DNA from: Adenanthera pavonina | Lineage: Eukaryota > Streptophyta > Magnoliopsida > Fabales > Fabaceae | Direction of reading: 5' to 3' | DNA: 64,000 nucleotides | Assembly: GCA_026686845.1 (NCBI GenBank) | Contig: JAIVEN010000020.1 | Coordinates: 3,685,501 to 3,749,500, forward strand | In this document: positions 38,001 to 49,643 of the stretch, in pieces | How the letters are laid out: each line of letters opens with the position of its first letter | How positions within the stretch are numbered: position 1 is the first letter of the stretch | Program-made: the position numbers and the translations under genes | The notes under the pieces: generated by a model | Told to the model about the DNA's origin: nothing | Databases searched by the model: none | What the model saw: the letters and a program-made list of their open reading frames with translations, nothing else

Positions 38001-41000
38001 TTGCAGACTTGACTTGTATATTCCTAAAAATAATGATGGTCCAAAGCCAGTTGTTGCCTTTGTTACTGGTGGAGCCTGGATTATTGGGTATGTGATTTGT
38101 TGTTGTGTATCTGTTGACTTAATTTTGCAATTTAATGCACATTCATGTTAGAAGACAATCATGTTGATTTCTGATAGAGAAACTACTTCCTTTATGCAGT
38201 GTCAGATGCTTGTGTGGGATTGTAAAACATTATTTTTGTCTTCTCTTTACGAATAGAAGTTTGTATAATTTATGATAACAGCTCTCATGCCTACGGTTTG
38301 CTTTGGGGGTGTGGGTGGGATTACTGTATGCTCTTCCATTAATATTATGAATGACTCCTATTTAGTGCCCACTACATCTTGATGGTAATAAGAATGTGTT
38401 AAATGTGGAGTGAGGAGCACCTGAAGTTGATCCAGACACTGGTGCGTTTAACTTGACAATATTAAACCTGTATGAATTGATTGTAATGTATACATCAATA
38501 CCTTTTGGCCTGTGCAATCAGATTCCACTAATTTGAAGAAACTTTTGTCATAGATAGATGCATGCACTGCTTGCTGATTCATTTCTTATGAGTTTTGAAG
38601 CACTTATGTTTATGCAGTTATAAAGCATGGGGATGTCTTTTAGGCCAACAGTTGTCAGAAAGAGATATCATGGTGGCATGCATAGATTACAGGTGATGTT
38701 TGCATATCCATTGTAAATCGTAATTGCAACAGTATTTTTTGGAAGCTGGTAGAAGCAATCTGGCTTCAATAAAAGTTTTTAAATGCCAAGGTTGATGAGA
38801 CTGAGATCCTACATAGGTTTGTTGAAAGTTAAAAAAGATCAAATCATAAGATTGAGGATTATAATATCCTATCTCGAGTGAATATATATATCTGCATAAA
38901 ATTTCTTTGATAAGCATAAAACAAGGAAACCTCTTCATACTCCTATAAAACATGTCATAGAGGCAAAAATCACAAATCCTCCTGCATATCCAACTGCCTT
39001 TTACTTATCCAACAGTTATCTCATAGATCTGTTGTTGCAGAAATTTTCCTCAGGGAACCATTTGTGATATGGTAGAAGATGCTTCTCAAGGTATCTCATT
39101 CATATGCAACAATATTGCAGAATATGGAGGTGACCCTAACAAGTTAAGATTCAATCTCTGAACTCTAGGGTTATCTTCATTATGATTTTTTTTTTGTTCT
39201 TTCTCTGAGATTTGATGTGTTCATCATGATCACTGATGATTCCTTATTTTATTTTGCAAAGGATTTACCTAATGGGGCAGTCAGCAGGTGCCCATATTGC
39301 TGCCTGTGCTCTCGTGGAGCAGGCAATTAAAGAGGCTGGTGAAGGAGAGAATATTTCTTGGAGTGTCTCTCAGATCAAGGCTTATTTTGGTTTATCTGGA
39401 GGGTAAAAAACTTGCATAAAGTTCCTTTCAACCTTGATGTTTCTTCTGCTTGTCAATTCTAAACTTTTTAAAGAGAACTGCATATGAATAAATTCGGAGT
39501 TGCACTTGCATCTATAATTTCAGGTGATAACCTGACAGTAAGAAATTTAAATCCATTCATACTCCAAAAGATCTATTGAACAGTATGTTATCTGAGTTTG
39601 ATATAGAAAATTTTGCGTAATTATTGACCCATGTGTTACTGGTCTGACTTTAGTTTGAGAGATGTTTCAAAAGAGTGCTTTTTCCTTTAAGACTGAAGGA
39701 AAAAAAAAAGCGGTTTGGGAGTACTAGGGCCATGATACTGTGGTTCATGCTACTGAAGAAAGCATACTTTTCTAGTAAGCCATGTGAACGCTGATCTAAT
39801 GTTTATAATGATAGGCCAAAAAAAAAAAGTTTATAGTGACATAAATATATAATGAAAGTTCTGCCATAACTGCTAATGTTATTCATTCAAGTCAGGCTAT
39901 TACAGTTTCTCCTCATTGTTGCTGCAGTTTTGTTTAGTTGAGAACTTACTTGTGTTGTGCATTTGCAATATATGCTTATTATTTTAACGCTTAGCTTTGT
40001 ATATTTAATTTGCTGTCTTCCTTGTTAATCGAAACAGGTACAATTTGCTTAACCTTGTAGATTACTTCCACAGCAGAGGTCTTTATCGTTCTATCTTTCT
40101 AAGGTATGCACCGAATAAATTTTAAGTGGGTTAATAAATACATTATTCTCTTCTTTTCTTTGTGCTATACACTGAAACTCTAGCATTTATCTTACAGCAT
40201 AATGGAAGGGGAGGAGTCCCTGAGGCTGTTTTCTCCGGAAGTAAGGGTTCAAGAACCGAACGTTGCAAATGCTGCTTCTCTCCTACCTCCAATAGTTCTT
40301 TTTCATGGTACTGGTGATTATTCCGTACCGTCAGCTGCCAGGTTTGGGCCTCTAATTGAAGGAATTTTCAATTTTCCAATAACAAAGATGACAAAGAATT
40401 TAAAGGATTGGCCCTTGTTCAATTCTGAAGTTCCTAAATTGAATACTATTGAGTCTTATCCTCCAAATTTGCGGGGCTACTAGAAGGTGTTTAATATGTG
40501 CAGCATTGAAGTAAAATTTGAAGTATCATGAGATCCTCAAATTCAGATATATGTGTCAGAAGGGAATATTTGGGCAGCACAGCATAAGATGACTAACTGC
40601 TTGGGCAAATATCTGGGATATTGAGGATAATTTCTAGGAGTTTGTTAGAAGAATGGGAATAGAAAGGGGTGAGGGCTGAGATTGTGGGAGGCAGAAATAT
40701 TGGGAAATTTTGTGAGAGGTTCTAGGTCCTTAAAGAGCTTGGGTTTCCCAGAGTTTTCTTCTTTTTTTTCCAATTTCTTATGTAATTTCAGTTGGAACCC
40801 TAAGGTTCACATCGAAGTGTACATCTTGCGTTGTCTTTCTAAATTGTAGTACCCCTCCCCCTCATTATTATTCTTTTTGTCTGATGCTGGACTATTGAGA
40901 TGTTCCTTTGTACAGTACATCCTTTGCTGAAACTCTTAAAAGACTCGGAGTTAAAGCTGAAGCAATTTTATATGAGGGAAAAACTCATACTGACCTGTTT

Positions 41001-42051
41001 CTTCAGGTAAGAGACTATGCTGCTTCCTTCTGGCATGTCTTGCCAATTCTGTGCCTTTTGAGTGACAGCTGGGACATTTATGTTCAAACTTTGTCTGGTT
41101 TCAAATTATTGTTTGTTCCTTGACATCTTTCATTTTGTACCTTAAAACTTCTGATATTTTGATAAAGTGAATGGTATCTTCCTTTGCCAAGAGTTAGCTT
41201 TGTATTATCTAGAACGTGGACTGCATATTATTTTTAGCTTAAAGATGTGCTTGATTAGAACTATAGTCGATGAATGTATTAAAGTTGTTCATCTGCAAAT
41301 GTATCTCTCCTTTTTCCCTCATGCCAAAATTATCTTGAGTAATTTGGCTTATCAGTGAAATTTCTTAAAAGTCTGAAGGAGTGATGTTGACCTATTGAGT
41401 TTATTATTTTCTGATATCCCCTAAGATACCATATTTTAGAACAGTGTCTTATGAGATTTCGCTGTCCTTATTGTAAGATACCAGAGAGGAAAGTGAATCT
41501 TACAAGACACCATTCTGAAATCTATTGTAGGGGCGAGAAATTTTTAGGAGCCACATAGTGTACAGCCAAGTGATGCAAGAAACTTGCTAAAGTGAATGTG
41601 TCAGTGGGAGGCACCTAATTTTGTGATATTTTATTGGCTCATTATACGGCTAACTGGCACATTATATGGAACAAGAATTTCTCCTGTAAAAGCAACTAAC
41701 ATAAGCTCGTAATTTTTGGGTAGAACTAGATATTAGGCCCTGTACATTGCATGGAGTTTGGGAAATGATCTGTACTGTTTGTGGCTTTTGAATAGTATGG
41801 TATCGGATAGATTTTATGTTGATATTGATGTTGATTGATGATAATATTTGTTTGATCAGCCCCTGATGTGAAGTGCATATGCCTTTCAGGATCCAATGAG
41901 AGGGGGTGTAGATGATATGTTTAGGGATTTAGTGGAGTATATCCATGCTGATGATCCAGAGGCACGTGCCAGAGATGCAGCAGCTCCTCCAAGGAGACGC
42001 CTTGTGCCTGAATTCATGATCAAATTGGCTCGTTGTGTTAGTCCTTTCTAG
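35025..42051 (+). CDS. ICME: Isoprenylcysteine alpha-carbonyl methylesterase (ICME/ICMEL type)
   Basis: Eleven exons join in phase: 35025-35446, 37642-37718, 37843-37912, 38007-38087, 38618-38692, 39041-39142, 39262-39402, 40038-40103, 40198-40341, 40916-41006 and 41890-42051. They give 476 aa ending CVSPF. The enzyme hydrolyses the methyl ester of prenylated cysteine at protein C-termini, countering ICMT at the ER/Golgi. In Arabidopsis this step is linked to ABA signalling. Order: a Ser-rich N-terminus (about 1-125), hydrophobic segments around 141-175, the oxyanion loop VTGGAWIIG (209-217), the nucleophile elbow GQSAG with Ser283, and likely Asp385 (FHGTGDY) and His417 (GKTHTDLF). These are the alpha/beta-hydrolase catalytic residues. 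The match to ICME and its ICMEL paralogues is near-continuous from residue 120 on. The long N-terminus suggests ICMEL1, but I cannot settle the paralogue. Intron 1 (2195 bp) holds an antisense LINE. Confidence 0.93.
36023..37212 (-). mobile_element. 5'-truncated LINE (RTE-type), copy 2, in intron 1 of the ICME gene
   Basis: The insertion is bounded by a perfect 15-bp duplication, CTTTGAAACTTTGGA, at 36008-36022 and 37213-37227. This is the hallmark of target-primed reverse transcription. The minus strand encodes a broken RT C-terminal part: FFTDDIVLIENSKEE (F/YADD changed to TDD), KFKYLGSILQSN, then RPMMLYGNKCWVL, EMRILRWMCG and EKMVKNCLRWFEHV. Upstream RT blocks (37000-37200) survive only in decayed form. 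The 3' end carries an (AACAAT)-type simple tail at about 36024-36040. It lies antisense to the host gene and is spliced out with the intron. Confidence 0.9.
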
Positions 42052-43924
42052 CCTCAACATTCTAATTGGTATTTGAAATTTTTTTTGTACCTGCATAACA
42101 CCATTATTGTAGCTCTCTCTAGGTTTAGCAGACTCTCACATCATAGTCAACGATTCCATTCTTCTCAACCTTGAGGTTCTGACATTTTGCTGTATGGGAA
42201 TCAAATCCTGTGCTAACATTTCTATGATATATATTGGCTAGAAGACCATGTTGATTCTTGCAGTTTTTGGCTCTCGACATTATACCAGAAAACACAAAAT
42301 TATGTGAAAACTATTCTTTTGCAAATACTTTCATTCTTTCAAAGAAAGAATAGCTAGCATTATTACTAAATGGTAAGTCATTAAAATCCAACTCACCTGA
42401 ACTTTTTCCTTTTCTTATTAAAAAACGGTTATAAATGATTTTGGCAGAGACTATGATTGTGCCTAAAACAATCTTGAAGTATCAGATACTTCTCGGTAAA
42501 TTTTAGGGGTGAGTGATTGGTGGGTGTGGATGATGGAAAAGGAATAACTGACTTGGAGAGCACACTGAAGCATAAGATACTTCTCAGCAAATGTTAATGA
42601 CATTATCTTAGTGAACCATTATTAGCATATATGCCTTTGATATTTGAGACAAAGGACAATGCTCTTGGCACGTAAGTTTTAATCAAATATTTGATATTTC
42701 AATGTAATATCAATATTAACGTTCCTGTTTATACATTGCTCAATTTATTACAATCCTGTGAAAGATTTGCTCTTCACAATCATCCTAAATAGAATTTGTA
42801 GAGTTAGCATTCAAGTTCAAATAATAAAAATCGAATCAGTCATTATACCAGCAATTATTAGTAATCAAATTGTGATTGAACAACTATCATAATTACATTA
42901 ATATATTTTTTTTTGTAAACAAACTTGCGTAGAAACCAGATTCATGCATAACTTGTGTAGAAACCCATATGACTTTCATTTGCTTTAACTTGATGTATTA
43001 AAGGGCAGTATTTAGGGCCAAGGAATGTTAATTTTGTCCATATATAAAGTGCTGGATCCTTTTTTGGCAGTATTTAAGTGCTGGATCATCATATCATGCT
43101 TTCTGGCTCATGCACGCATCAATCTGTAGTTGATCTCAAAAAAATGACAGGGAATTCGAATCACTAGCAATCACATCAACATCAGAAGGCAACGCAACTA
43201 TATAATTACAAAAAAAAGACCAGCCAAAGTCCAAAGTTGAAAAGGATTCCTTTTTCATTCTGTACTTATATATGACCCGACACTGTTATACCTTGTGTGC
43301 ATATCATATCTAATTGGGGTTCACCAAACGTTGGCTAAATTGACAAGAACAGCTCGAATGAATATACTGTTTACAAATGGTTTAATGGGTACCGCAATCT
43401 CAGATTTGATACAGAAGTAAAACCCTTTTTATTTTTCATATCAGTATATTATGAATATGATGGGAGACCAAGAATGGTACTTAAGAAGAAAGTTATAAAA
43501 CAGAATGTAAATGATATATATAAAATGTCGGATTTTTATAAAACCCAATGTCATTGTGTAATTAGTGTATGTAGCTGATTTAATTTAGTAGGACAAGACT
43601 TTGTTTTCTGCTTAATATATTATGGATTCTTCATCTCCTTGGGGGATATATATATATATATATTATATGCATTGAGAACAGCTAACTTGAGGAGCAATAT
43701 GAATAATGTCATCATAATAAAGTATGTAATTTTTTATTTATGAGGCCAGGCCTGCAAAGAGTTACATGGAGATGAGCAACTAGCAAGTACTATATGTTAC
43801 TACTCATAAACTTCATGGAAAAGCACCATTTTTAAAAAAAAAACTATTTTACAGTATCTCCAAGAGCTCTTCACATATCACCATTAACATAAACATACTT
43901 TCATGCTGATTAGTCTCCTGCTGA
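42052..43924. other. Intergenic region between the ICME gene and the 61-aa gene
   Basis: This includes the 3' untranslated part of the ICME-type gene and AT-rich spacer. A (TA)n tract lies near 43650-43665. The last about 120 bases should be the 3' end of the minus-strand small gene. No other exon is supported. Confidence 0.5.
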
Positions 43925-44387
43925 TCACTTACTGCTGCTTGCTGCCTGAAAAGCCATGAACAAACTGATTTATCAGTAACTTAGACGTTAAACTTGACGA
44001 AGTTTTGCTTAACATGGTCTTACTGCTTTTTATAACCAGATGAACGAGAGTTCAAACCATTTCTGGACCTTAATAATTTAATAATTCAAGCTTGTGGATT
44101 GAACACATGATTAGCAAGAAATTGAAGCTCCCCCTCTCCAAAAAATTAACAGAAAAAGGGTTAAATTTACATACCCTCGTGTTGTGATATAAAATATAAA
44201 ATTTATAGTAAGTTGTATATACCTTTCTCTTAGACTGAGATTTGCGCTGGGATTTCTTGGAACCAGCTTTGGAGGTAGGAACTTTTGGAGTGGCACCACT
44301 AGGTTTGGAAGAGTCTTTCTTGACGTGCCCAGAAGACTGAGAGGCACCAGTTTTCTCAGCTGGTTTCTCTGCTTTCACTGATGCCAT
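43925..44387 (-). CDS. Small Lys/Ser-rich protein, two exons, 61 aa
   Basis: Exon 1 (44387-44223) starts MASVKAEKPAEKTG and ends SQSKRK at a GTATAT donor. Exon 2 (43945-43925) follows a TTTTCAG acceptor and adds AASSSK before TGA. Both ends are in phase 0, giving 61 aa. The product is very basic and low in complexity (Lys, Ser, Thr, Pro, Gly), with no hydrophobic segment, signal peptide or cysteine. It should be disordered, and nuclear or nucleic-acid binding is possible but not shown. A TATAAATA box lies 85-92 bp upstream of the ATG, which supports a real transcript. I do not recognise the family. If splicing is wrong, reading on into the intron would add an unlikely aromatic tail, so the spliced form is preferred. 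Confidence 0.65.
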
Positions 44388-44471
44388 CTTGCACCCCTAC
44401 TCTTTCCAAACAGATTTTAACCCTATTAGTATTACTCAATGCCTCATGCCTCTACTTCACTCACTTCCCTT

Positions 44472-44479
44472 TATTTATA
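44472..44479 (-). promoter_or_regulatory. TATA box of the 61-aa gene
   Basis: TATAAATA reads on the minus strand. It is 85 bases upstream of the start codon at 44387, leaving room for a leader of about 50-60 bases. Confidence 0.6.
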
Positions 44480-45727
44480 ACCTCAGAATCGTATAAACTT
44501 CACTCCAAGGATGTGGAGAGAGCATCTGATGCTTCTTTTTAAAGTAACTAAATTCAACCTCATGCCATTGTACGAATCTGGAGAAATAATCTGCACGTCA
44601 TCAAGTGAATGAATAGTACAGCTTACTATAAATTATATATGTGTGGGTATAAGAGATACATTTTTTATGTGTTGTGTGAAATTTAAAATGAATCGTACTA
44701 TTTATAACTTATAAAAAATATATTTTGTTATATGTGTGTATATGTATATATAATTATTCTCTGAAAAACTTAGATTAAAAGAAATGAGTTGCTGACACAT
44801 CTTACAAGATTAATAAAGATGACATTTTTTTCCCAAAGGATTAAATATCATAATGACTTCATCCAGAAGTAGCTAGGATGCAAATATTGAATTCCTCCCC
44901 TCCCCTCAAAAGAGGGAGATTGTTGGAGCTCAATTTCATTATAACCAAAATGATCATATTATTTTATTTAATTTCAGTAGTGCCCTTATCTTCCTTGTAA
45001 TAAAATTATGCATTGTGCGTCTTCTTCACACTGCTTTTTCAGAAACTCGCTTGCATTCATTGAACTTAACTTTTATAGTGAGGTTACACAATAAAAATAA
45101 TCAAATATTTTTTAAAAAAAAAGAGATTAATAATGAAATTTATAATAAATAATAAATGAGATTTGTGTAACAAGGAGAAAATTTTGATATTTTTAAAGTT
45201 AAAAAATAATGCATTGTACTATAATTTTTAAAAAAGGTAGAAAATAGAATAAAAGAATTTAAATTTGTTATATGTAAGTATAATAGTTCATTTGTTATTA
45301 ACTTTACTACTTTTCCCTCCAATTAAACGAACCAAGATAACATTAAACTTCCTACCTCACCCTTCTCTTCCTTACCCTGCTGAACCAACATCATAATAAT
45401 AATTCCTTTCATTTTTTAATATAAGAATTTTTTCAAAATTTAATAAAATACTAATATGTGATTTTAATAAATGTTCTTAATAATTTTAATTTTTGTTTTC
45501 TAATGTTAGATAGTTGTTAATAATTTTTATTAACGGTAGTTTAGAAATATTATAATAATTTTTTATAAATTTAATATTTCTAACTAAGTTTAACCACCAT
45601 CTTAATTTGTGTGGTTATAGTAAAAAAAATTATAAAAAAAGATTAGAGGGATGAATAATAATACTAATGATGATGGTGGTGATAATGATAATAATACTGC
45701 AACAGTTAGTGAAATAAAAAAAATAAA
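44480..45727. other. AT-rich spacer with a dispersed repeat
   Basis: No gene is seen. The part at about 45395-45650 resembles 61675-61900 (both contain TTAACCACC(A/T)TCTTAAT and nearby AATATAAGA..TTT blocks), so it is a dispersed repeat of unknown class. Confidence 0.5.
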
Positions 45728-48214
45728 GAAAAAATCAAACATTTAGTCCTTATAGTTTCATTGAGTTTTAACTTTAGTCCCCATATTTTAATTTTTTTTA
45801 AATAAATCCTTAAAATTTACATAGTTTAGACCGTCAGTCCCTCAAGTTTCACATATGATGTAGGGACCAACACATTGCACTAAAACCATTAGTTTTGCTA
45901 AGGTGGCCAATTAGGTATACCCATGAAAGATTACATGGATTAATGTAGAGGACATGGGACCAACACATGGAAGGTTACACTTGAAAACAGGTCAGGCATT
46001 GTACCATAATGGAATTTCCTCCCTCACCTTCTCCTGTTGATGCTGGCATCGCAGCTCATCGTGTATATGCATCGATACAAGTGATAAACACCCCATCACC
46101 CCACAATAACACCTTTTATTGTAACTATAAGTGCAATGCTGCATCTCCATCTTTCTCTCTCCCTGCTCTCTTTCCTATTTAAGTCTCCTAACACTCTGAT
46201 CTTTCAACAACGTTTCTCTCTGAGCTTCTTTCTTTCTTAATTTGTGGTAATTTTATGTTTGCATATTTGTGTATAAATTTATCCTTGACCACATAATGAT
46301 ATTTGGGCAATGATTTGAACAGAAGGTGATGAATGAAGATTGCCTTCCATGATCCTCTCATAGCTCCTTTAAAATACTAAGGTGTTGGTGTGTTCAGAAA
46401 GGAAAAGGATGACATCTTGATTCATAAAATGCCCAACTGCATCAAAGTAAAAAAGAAGTAGCCTACAACCTTCCATTGACAAAGCAACTACAAATTACCC
46501 AATTATTAATAATCTAATCATGAAACTTGCCTAAATAGAGAATCCCATCACTAGCTTTACCACCACTTAAACATTTCTTTTCGTAACCCTTAACTCTCAC
46601 ACACCAGCCATGAAATGACTGTTTGAGTGAGCAAAAGAAGACAAGGTGGGGTAGGCTTGTTTTCTTTTTTTGCTGATATATATATATATATTATAAAATC
46701 CAAAAGTTGAACAAGTTACATTATTATGAAGAGAAAACAAGTGTGGTGTGTGATATTATATATGTAGTTCTAATCTTATTGGGGCATGAATCAATAAGAT
46801 TATGTATTGTGAAGACCAAAAATGTTATTTTAATAATACAAATAACTTAAATAAAATATAAAATGAAGAAATTCCATGAGTTCTAGTATAAGGTCATATT
46901 TTCAAATACACGGTTCTAAGTGCATTTCTCCTATTCTTCTATTGTCCATCAAAAGGATCTCTATTTGCTTCAATTCAGTAGTATAAGAAGATATTCTGTC
47001 TATCTGCTTTTTAGAGCAGAAGATAGAGGTTAATAAAATGCTCTAAGTCAAGTAGTATAGGACAATAAAATATAATATCATACACAAACATAGACAGAGA
47101 GACAGAGGCAAGCAAACTTAATTAGGAGCTAGAGACCATGACCATTTGTGGCTTGAGTTTCCTAACATAATCAACTACAGGATTTGAGGAAGAATAATCA
47201 ACCACATGATATGGAGGACTTCAAGAACAGCAGTGTAATACAGACTATGAGGTGCAGGGACAAGTAGGATAGAGAATGATGATTTTCTACAAGTATCGCA
47301 GGAAAAGGAAAAAGCAAAGATGCCCCACCAGAAAGTAGAGTTTCATACAGCAATTGTTAATTAGCGGATTACTACATAATATCACCAGATTTGTTTCCTT
47401 GCATAAATTATATATATATATATATATCAGCAAAATAAAAATACAAGCATCCCCAGTTTTTCTTCTTTTGACTATTTATCCTAAACTAACATAAAATCTT
47501 AGCACATAAAGAAAAATCTTTTGAAGATTTCGAAGGACTATAAAAAGGATACGAACTTTGTACAAACTTACTTTTGAATTGTATATCAACACCAAAATAT
47601 ATGTTCATGGAACTTAGACCACAAGAAATGGAGAAAGAAAGAAAGAGGCACTCCAAACCACAGACCACAAATTCTCTTCCCACTCAGAACTTTTAGAAAA
47701 AAAACTTGAAACTAAGAAAGAAAGAAGAAGCTTCGAAAGAAACTTTGCTAAAAGATCAGAGCAAGAGAGAGAGAGAGAGAGCGATGAGTTGGAAGACTTG
47801 AATAGGTAAAAAAGGAAGGAGAAAGAGAAGATGGAGATGGCGGCCTTGCACTTGCAGTTAAAGGTATAATTGTGAGGTGGTGAGGGATTTTAAATAACGC
47901 TGCATTGCGATATGAGTAGCAGTAAAGAAGACGAACGAGGAAAATACTTCACGGTTTCATGCCTGACGTGTCCTCAATGTCCAAGGTGTCGCATGCAATG
48001 ATCCATGTCAATTTCCATGTGTACACATAACTGGCTACCTCAACAAAATTAACAGCATCAGTGCCATGTGTTGGTCCTTGTACCAATATATGAAATTTGA
48101 GGGAATAACGGGATAAACATTGTAAACTTTAAGGATTCATTTAAAAAAAATTAAAGTATAATGAGTAAATTCAAAAGTCACTGAAACTATGAGGAGTAAA
48201 AGTTTAATTGTCCC
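45728..48214. mobile_element. 2.5-kb MULE-like element with 280-bp inverted arms
   Basis: The left arm (45728 to about 46021) and the reverse of the right arm (about 47937-48214) align over nearly 290 bp. Shared blocks include TAATTTTTTTTAAAT, TTAAA(A/G)TTTACA, GGACCAACACAT, ACATGGAT and GTCAGGCAT. The flanks AAAAAATAAA (45718-45727) and AAAAACTAAA (48215-48224) match at 9 of 10 bases. Long TIRs with a 9-11-bp duplication fit Mutator-like elements, though the flank is low complexity. No transposase is present. The interior has a promoter-like stretch (CTATTTAAG at about 46169, then pyrimidine-rich leader) and an ATG GAG ATG GCG start near 47831. Its right end is about 25 bp from the likely first MKK3 exon. 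Confidence 0.78.
47764..47781. repeat. (AG)n microsatellite
   Basis: Nine consecutive AG units inside the MULE-like element, near its right arm. Confidence 0.95.
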
Positions 48215-48239
48215 AAAAACTAAAAAGAAGTTTAACCTA

Positions 48240-48378
48240 TTATTATTTGGCCACCCACCCCACCGAACAGTCTGCCACTTGTCTCCCTGTGTCGAGTCGT
48301 CTTGCCACCGCTAGCCACCGTCTAGGTTGGGGAATCCCGCACCAGGTCCTTTCTCTGCTGCTTTTTTTCTTCCTCCTG
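48240..48378 (+). other. Probable non-coding first exon of MKK3
   Basis: A C/T-rich block, GC-richer than its surroundings, ends at TCCTCCTG|GTAAGC, a good splice donor. No long frame starts in it. A matching acceptor, TTTCATCAG at 49567-49575, lies 68 bases before the MKK3 start codon, so a 5' leader intron of about 1.2 kb is plausible. Placement is inferred from sequence composition and splice signals only. Confidence 0.45.
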
Positions 48379-48639
48379 GTAAGCACACTTTTTTGGCGTT
48401 GAATTGTTGATGTTATGTGCCATTTATAATGGATTCTTGACCTATATGCATACAATCCCTCATTTTCTTCTTTCTCCTTTTGCGACATGGCACTTTTAGT
48501 TGATAGCATATGGCTTTTCTTTTTCCTTAAGGTCTTTGATTGTAATTGCGGGTATGTTCCCAATTCATCTACACTTTCAATCCCGTTTTAGATATCTGAT
48601 GTTCCTGTTCTTTTGTAATGCTGGCTGAGTTTTTATTTC

Positions 48640-49223
48640 TAGCACTACTCAATTCTTTTAAGAGTGCTTCACTGAATCAGAGGGACACAAGCACGATTGA
48701 CGAGGCATTGTTTCATAAAATCTTAGATTTCCAACTTACTGAAGGTATTGAATTACAAATAATGTTCCTGTTTTATATTAGGGAGGTGAATATACATATT
48801 TTAGATTGTCAATTTATAGATTATAGTGTTTAAGGATCTAGAAATGGCACAGAGTGATTCAGCAGCGTAGTAGAAATTGTTTCAGGTCACTGTGTGTTGG
48901 GCATCATGGAGATACCCTAGAACTCATAACGCAACTTCCTCCAATTCTCCAGGTAAGAAAAATTGAGGATGCGCAGTCACTCTGTTTTAACTTTCCATCC
49001 CTGGCCGGGGAAAAAAAGATTTCCATCCAATACTTAAAGCCAAAAAAAATTGATGTCATAGTTCTCACCTATCAAGAATCAATAACAAAAACATGTCTTC
49101 CTTTTCTGAGTTCTCATATCTAATTCCGCTGATATTTACCTTCAAATTTCAGGCAAACAACATTCATTTCTTCATAAATGGGCGTGACCACCGTCTCAAA
49201 CACATAAGTGATACAGAGAGGTA
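48640..49223 (+). pseudogene. Exon-like fragments upstream of the MKK3 start
   Basis: Three pieces have exon character. The first is TTTCTAG|...CTTACTGAAG|GTATTG at about 48640-48745, encoding SFKSASLNQRDTSTIDEALF and on. The second is TTTCAG|...CTCCAG|GTAAGA at 48886-48952, encoding CVGHHGDTLELITQLPPILQ. The third is TTTCAG|...ACAGAGAG|GTAAAT at 49154-49220, encoding ANNIHFFINGRDHRLKHISD. The second and third join in phase, but the first does not join the second without a shift. They may be leader exons of MKK3 or the remains of another gene. I do not recognise the peptide. Confidence 0.35.
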
Positions 49224-49643
49224 AATCTAAATGAAAAATCATACTTGAATTAATGACAGATTAACAGATAGATAGCATGTTTACCAAAGGGGCTAGCTTG
49301 ACCTGGCTTGTTTATTTCTGGTCCTGTCTGTTTGACAATGCTATCCACTAGTTTTGCAACTCTGCCAGTTTTCATTTGCATATGAAGCATGTTTGAACCC
49401 ATTACCTTAACTAGCATATTCTTTTCTATTTTAGTCAACAACACATTCTTATTCCATTTCGTAAAATACATAATTTTTCAATTGCAGATTGAATTTTATT
49501 TTTTTCCCTGTTTGCTCACCGAGATTTTAATTTCAAGTTATATTCAACACTCAACAGGCTATCTGATTTCATCAGGCTTCAAGGTTTGTTTCTTTTTCAA
49601 AACCCATTCAATTTTGAATGCGAATACCCATAAAGCCTTAACT

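Noticed and set aside
40342..40483. Extension of the ICME exon 9 frame to a stop at 40483, suggesting a shorter protein.
   Set aside because: A donor at 40341/40342 joins in phase to 40916 and restores the family sequence with the catalytic His. Read-through would lose it.
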